From IMG/VR virus record IMGVR_UViG_3300046517_000621, positions 1 to 23,463 of that record: a stretch of DNA of 23,463 nt; one strand, written 5' to 3'. The notes below the pieces were generated by a model. It searched no databases, was not told where the DNA came from, and worked only from the letters and a program-made list of their open reading frames with translations. Source of the stretch: a virus. Positions 20,553-23,463 of this stretch are shown here, piece after piece (within the stretch, counting starts at the first letter, position 1; every line of letters begins with the position of its first letter). The translations under genes were made by a program, and so were the position numbers.

Positions 20553-22093
20553 GCGCCACCTACCAGCTGCAGATCGACTGGCAGGGCAACGGCTTCTCCG
20601 ACGTCACCAACGACGACGTCACCACCCGAACCCTCGACCAGCGCACCCCGATCCAGGTTAAGTACGGCCGCTCCCAGGCACGCCAGTTCTCCCCGACCGA
20701 CCCGGGCGAGATGACCTTCGAGCTCAACAACATCTCCCGCGACTACTCGCCGGAGAACACGAGTTCGCCGATCGCCGGGTTCGTCACGCCCGGCAAGCTG
20801 GCCCGCCTGCAGGCGACCCTCGGCACCACGGTGACGAACCTCTACGGCGGCTTCCTCGACGACCTGGACATCAAGCCCGGCCTCAACGACCAGTCCGTCC
20901 CGGTGAACTGCATCGACGCGCTCGGCACCTTCCGCGGCGTCACCATCTCCACCCCGCTGTATCAGGCCATCCGGACGGGCGACGCGATCGGCTACGTGCT
21001 GGATGCGATCGGCTGGCCGGCGGCCGCCCGGGACTTGGACGCCGGCGTCTCGTTCCTGCCGTTCTGGTGGCTGGACGGGGCGGACGCGTTCGAGGCGCTG
21101 ATGGAGCTGGCCGACTCGGACGGCCCGGCCGCGCTGATCACGGTGGACCAGTTCGGGCGGATCGTGTTCCGCGACCGCCATCACCGCCTGACCCGGGCGG
21201 CGTCGCTGACCGCGCAGGCGACGTGGCGGTCGGTCGGCACGGAGCCGGTCATGTCCGACCCGCTGACGTACAACCACGGCTTCAAGGAGATCGTCAACAG
21301 CGTCAGCGTCGACGTCCCGCTGCGCACGATCGACTTCCTGCCGTCGCAGGTGTGGTCGAGCCAGGGCCTGATCACGATCGCGGCCGGGACCACGGTGTAC
21401 ATCACGGCGAAGGCGTCGGGCCCGTTCCTCAACGCCATCGTGCCGGTGCAGGACACCGACTACACGCTGGTGTCCGGCGGCGTGACGATCGGCCTGTCGC
21501 AGACCTCCGGCGCGTCCACGATCATCTCGATCCTCGCGGCGTCCGACTCGGTGGTGCAGGACCTGCAGTTGCGCGCCCAGGCGGTCCAGTCGACGAGCAT
21601 CACGGTCACCGTCGAGGACCAGGTCAGCATCGGCCGCTACGGCCGTAAGTCCCTGTCCGACGGCCGCCTGCCGGTGTGGGCGAACCCGTACGACGCGCAG
21701 GCGATCCTTCAGCTGATCGTCGCCAAGCGGGCCGATCGGCTGCCGACGTTGCAGGTGACGATGCGGGGGGCGGGCAGCGCGCTGCGGCTGGCGGAGTGCC
21801 TGTACCGGAACCTGTCCGACCGGGTGCACATCACGGAGTCGCTGACCGGGCTGGACTCCGACTGCTACATCGAGCAGATCCAGCACACGATCGGCCAGGG
21901 CGGCACCGAGCATGTGACCTCGTTCGGCGTCGAGAAGATCCCGCCGTTGGTGACGAATCCGTTCATGTTCGACACATCGGGGCAGGGCTTCGACCAGGGC
22001 AACTTCGCCGCATCCGGCGCCGACAACCCGGCGACCATGTTCCGGCTCGACACCGCTGGCCAGGGATTTGACCAGGGGCTCTTCAGTTTTTGA
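20549..22093 (+). CDS. Minor tail protein (distal tail / baseplate)
   Basis: A 514-residue protein following the tape measure, where siphophages encode distal tail and tail-tip proteins. N-terminus YQLQIDWQGNGFSDVTNDDVTTRTLDQRTPIQVKYGRSQARQFSPTDPGEMTFELNN resembles the tube-like domain seen at the tail end. Next come a YGGFLDDLDIKPG segment, DAFEALMELADSDGPAALITVDQFGRIVFRDR and a late VHITESLTGLDSDCYIEQIQHTIGQGGTEHVTSFGVE region. The C-terminus carries two copies of a FxxDTxGQGFDQGxF motif (residues 472-486 and 498-512). GTG at 20549 overlaps the tape measure stop. Exact role not resolved. Confidence 0.88.
   Translation: MSATYQLQIDWQGNGFSDVTNDDVTTRTLDQRTPIQVKYGRSQARQFSPTDPGEMTFELNNISRDYSPENTSSPIAGFVTPGKLARLQATLGTTVTNLYGGFLDDLDIKPGLNDQSVPVNCIDALGTFRGVTISTPLYQAIRTGDAIGYVLDAIGWPAAARDLDAGVSFLPFWWLDGADAFEALMELADSDGPAALITVDQFGRIVFRDRHHRLTRAASLTAQATWRSVGTEPVMSDPLTYNHGFKEIVNSVSVDVPLRTIDFLPSQVWSSQGLITIAAGTTVYITAKASGPFLNAIVPVQDTDYTLVSGGVTIGLSQTSGASTIISILAASDSVVQDLQLRAQAVQSTSITVTVEDQVSIGRYGRKSLSDGRLPVWANPYDAQAILQLIVAKRADRLPTLQVTMRGAGSALRLAECLYRNLSDRVHITESLTGLDSDCYIEQIQHTIGQGGTEHVTSFGVEKIPPLVTNPFMFDTSGQGFDQGNFAASGADNPATMFRLDTAGQGFDQGLFSF
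21962..22084 (+). repeat. Two copies of a 45-bp motif, 78-bp period, at 3' end of minor tail gene
   Basis: The segments 21962-22006 and 22040-22084 encode FMFDTSGQGFDQGNF and FRLDTAGQGFDQGLF. They differ mainly at third positions. The second copy ends two residues before the stop. The motif looks like a small docking or folding element at the C-terminus. Confidence 0.7.
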
Positions 22094-22103
22094 AAGGAGA
22101 GGC

Positions 22104-22553
22104 ATGCCGGAAACGAGCTTCATCGTCGACGCGCCCTCCGAGGTCGCCATCGCGGGCGTCGCGTACGCCGAAGCTAACTGGGGCCGCTGGGTCGCCCGCT
22201 GCGTCCGCCCGTGGTGCACCAACGCGATCGCGCTCGAAGTCGGGCAGGTCGAGTTCCTGTGCATCGGCGGCCCGGACGCCTGCGGCTACAGCACCGTCGT
22301 GATCTGGCCACCCGATCCGCAGGCCATCGAAGCGATCCTCGGCATGCGCCCGGTCCGGCGAACCCAGAACTGGTCCGTCGGCGAAACCCTCGAGGACCTA
22401 CTCGCCGAGAACGCCGCACACGAGTGCCTGCCGCCGGAGTGGATGGCACTCGAAACGCGGACGTTGCTGCTCGCCACCACGGAGGGCCGCGCGACCGGCG
22501 GGCTCCTCCACAAGCAACTGGAAGCGGCCGGGCGCCGCGAGATCGGAGCCTGA
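22104..22553 (+). CDS. Cys-rich small protein, zinc-ribbon-like, tail region
   Basis: A 149-residue protein. The N-terminal third (YAEANWGRWVARCVRPWCTNAIALEVGQVEFLCIGGPDACGYSTVVIWPPD) holds two Cys pairs, C-x4-C and C-x6-C, spaced like a zinc ribbon. The rest is helical and acidic (GETLEDLLAENAAHECLPPEWMALETRTLLLATTEG). Such proteins recur between tail-tip and fibre genes of actinobacterial prophages, with no role known. ATG at 22104 follows AAAGGAGA (22093-22100). The stop overlaps the start of the fibre-like gene (TGATG). Confidence 0.75.
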   Translation: MPETSFIVDAPSEVAIAGVAYAEANWGRWVARCVRPWCTNAIALEVGQVEFLCIGGPDACGYSTVVIWPPDPQAIEAILGMRPVRRTQNWSVGETLEDLLAENAAHECLPPEWMALETRTLLLATTEGRATGGLLHKQLEAAGRREIGA

Positions 22554-23101
22554 TGGGCTGGACCACGCCTCTCACCGCGGTGGCATCGACGGCGCTGACC
22601 GCCGCACAGTGGAACGCCTCAGTGCGGGATAACCTCCTGATGACCGCGCCGGCGCAGGCGACGACGGCAGGCAGCATCTTCGCCGCGACCGGCACGAACG
22701 CGATCGGGCAACGCATCCCAGGCACCTTCTCGGTGGCGGGCGGCGAGACCACGACGTCCACCACCTACACCGGCACGCTGTCGGGGGGCGCAGGCAGCGC
22801 GGGGCCGGGCTTCGCGATCACCACCGGCGTGAAGGCACTGGTCGCGTTCTCCTGCCGCCAGAGCACCAGCGTCGCGACGACGAACGTGTGGACGTCGGTG
22901 GGCGTCTCCGGCGCCACCACGATCGCAGCGTCGGACTCCTGGGCGACGTCGATCGACATCGTCTCGTCGCAGGTCTTCCACGGCCTCACCTATATCGAGA
23001 CCGGCCTGACGAGCGGTGTGAACACGTTCCAGATGCAGTACCGAGTCAGCGGCGGTACCGGCACCTTCGCCACCCGCAGGTTGAACGTCTGCCCCTTCTG
23101 A
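22553..23101 (+). CDS. Fibre-like minor tail protein
   Basis: A 182-residue protein. The N-terminus GWTTPLTAVASTALTAAQWNASVRDNLLMTAPA matches the short 'W-x-TP ... LTAA-x-WN-x-SVRDN' opening common to phage tail-fibre subunits, where it attaches to the tail. The rest is Ser/Thr/Gly-rich and beta-stranded (GETTTSTTYTGTLSGG, VKALVAFSCRQSTS, NTFQMQYRVSGGTGTFATRRLNVCPF). This suggests a receptor-facing beta-sandwich, with two Cys near the end. ATG at 22553 overlaps the previous stop. Fibre identity is inferred from the N-terminal pattern and position. Confidence 0.8.
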   Translation: MGWTTPLTAVASTALTAAQWNASVRDNLLMTAPAQATTAGSIFAATGTNAIGQRIPGTFSVAGGETTTSTTYTGTLSGGAGSAGPGFAITTGVKALVAFSCRQSTSVATTNVWTSVGVSGATTIAASDSWATSIDIVSSQVFHGLTYIETGLTSGVNTFQMQYRVSGGTGTFATRRLNVCPF

Positions 23102-23114
23102 CCTGGAGGTCGCT

Positions 23115-23378
23115 GTGGCCGCAACTGTTCCCGAGTACGTTGACCCGCTGCTGCGCGGGCAGATCGCCGCGGCGGCCCAGCTGGGCGTGAACGTCCTGGC
23201 CGTCGACAAGGAGCTGTACGACGTGAACCTGACTCTGCTGACCGCGATCGGCATGGTCATGAAGGCCCTCAACGACAAGGGCGTCGTGCTGGACGCCGAA
23301 TGGCAGACCCGACTGAACAGCGCGCTGGCCGGCACGTGGCCGACGTGGGTCATCACCCAAGTCCCGCCGGGCCCCTGA
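23115..23378 (+). CDS. Small hypothetical protein, tail/lysis border
   Basis: An 87-residue mostly helical protein: ATVPEYVDPLLRGQIAAAAQLGVNVLAVDKELYDVNLTLLTAIGMVMKALNDKG, then ALAGTWPTWVITQVPPGP. A moderately hydrophobic stretch near 37-50 is too polar to be a sure membrane helix. The GTG start at 23115 follows TGGAGGT (23104-23110). It lies between the fibre-like gene and the probable lysis gene. Tail fibre chaperone or accessory is possible; no family is recognised. Confidence 0.68.
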   Translation: MAATVPEYVDPLLRGQIAAAAQLGVNVLAVDKELYDVNLTLLTAIGMVMKALNDKGVVLDAEWQTRLNSALAGTWPTWVITQVPPGP

Positions 23379-23387
23379 GGAGATCGC

Positions 23388-23463
23388 ATGACCGCCCCCT
23401 ACCTCGTGCCGTGCCTGGTCACGCTGAGGGCCGAGTTCAACGCGGTCGCGCCCGGCCGTGACA
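23388..23463 (+). CDS. Partial gene, probable peptidase/endolysin-type protein (N-terminus)
   Basis: ATG at 23388 follows TGAGGAG (23376-23382). Only 25 codons are inside the window: MTAPYLVPCLVTLRAEFNAV and then APGRD. The LR-x-EFN-x-x-APGRD pattern resembles the start of hydrolase or peptidase proteins often encoded at the end of actinophage tail modules ('LRAEFN..APNRDK..DG'). The catalytic part lies outside, so the call is by N-terminal resemblance and position only. Confidence 0.6.
   Translation, partial: MTAPYLVPCLVTLRAEFNAVAPGRD

Noticed and set aside
20387-22264. 625-residue minus-strand frame over the minor tail gene
   Set aside because: Antisense shadow with Arg/Gly/Ala-rich sequence and no motif.

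Overview
The window is the structural (late) module of a tailed, long-tailed (siphovirus-type) phage or prophage of a high-GC actinobacterium. The evidence is the very GC-rich third codon positions, frequent GTG starts, and protein families typical of Streptomyces/Micromonospora/Pseudonocardiales phages (DUF6093-type stopper, HK97-type head, TP901-like tail tube). I cannot resolve the host genus. No integrase, repressor or attachment site is visible, so free phage versus prophage is undecided. No tRNA, rRNA, insertion sequence or CRISPR array was seen.

Layout, left to right on the + strand. (1) Packaging and head, 41-6394: HNH endonuclease, small putative terminase partner, large terminase, small membrane protein, portal, HK97 prohead protease, major capsid protein and a 61-residue protein, closed by a GC-rich hairpin at 6402-6430. 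(2) 6454-9072: two small head-associated proteins, then a bifunctional glycosyltransferase/FkbM-type methyltransferase and a second glycosyltransferase, overlapping each other. (3) 9323-14182: head-tail connection. The adaptor (9323) is separated from the stopper (12952), neck/tail-completion protein (13353) and tail terminator (13739) by about 3 kb of Ser/Thr/Ala/Gly-rich putative virion proteins, one built of about 13 short repeats. (4) 14520-17045: two small proteins, the tail tube protein with a strong terminator behind it, and the two tail assembly chaperones joined by a -1 frameshift at a CCCTTTC site. (5) 17049-23463: tape measure protein with a built-in NlpC/P60-like peptidase, a minor tail protein, a Cys-rich small protein, a fibre-like protein, a small protein, and the first 25 codons of a probable lysis or peptidase gene cut by the window edge.

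The genes are tightly packed, with many GTGA/ATGA/TAATG start-stop overlaps, as expected for co-translated virion genes. Two small genes break the pattern by lying on the minus strand: a Zn-ribbon-like protein (9059-9286) and a two-helix membrane protein (14179-14427). Both have a TAnnnT box exactly 7 nt before their ATG and no Shine-Dalgarno sequence. This suggests autonomous leaderless transcription, as for lysogenically expressed 'moron' genes.

The most notable features are the putative virion glycosylation/methylation cassette, the paired leaderless minus-strand genes, the repeat protein in the adaptor-stopper interval, a terminase whose expected first nuclease Asp appears replaced, and the hydrolase-bearing tape measure. 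No complete new defence or signalling system was recognised.
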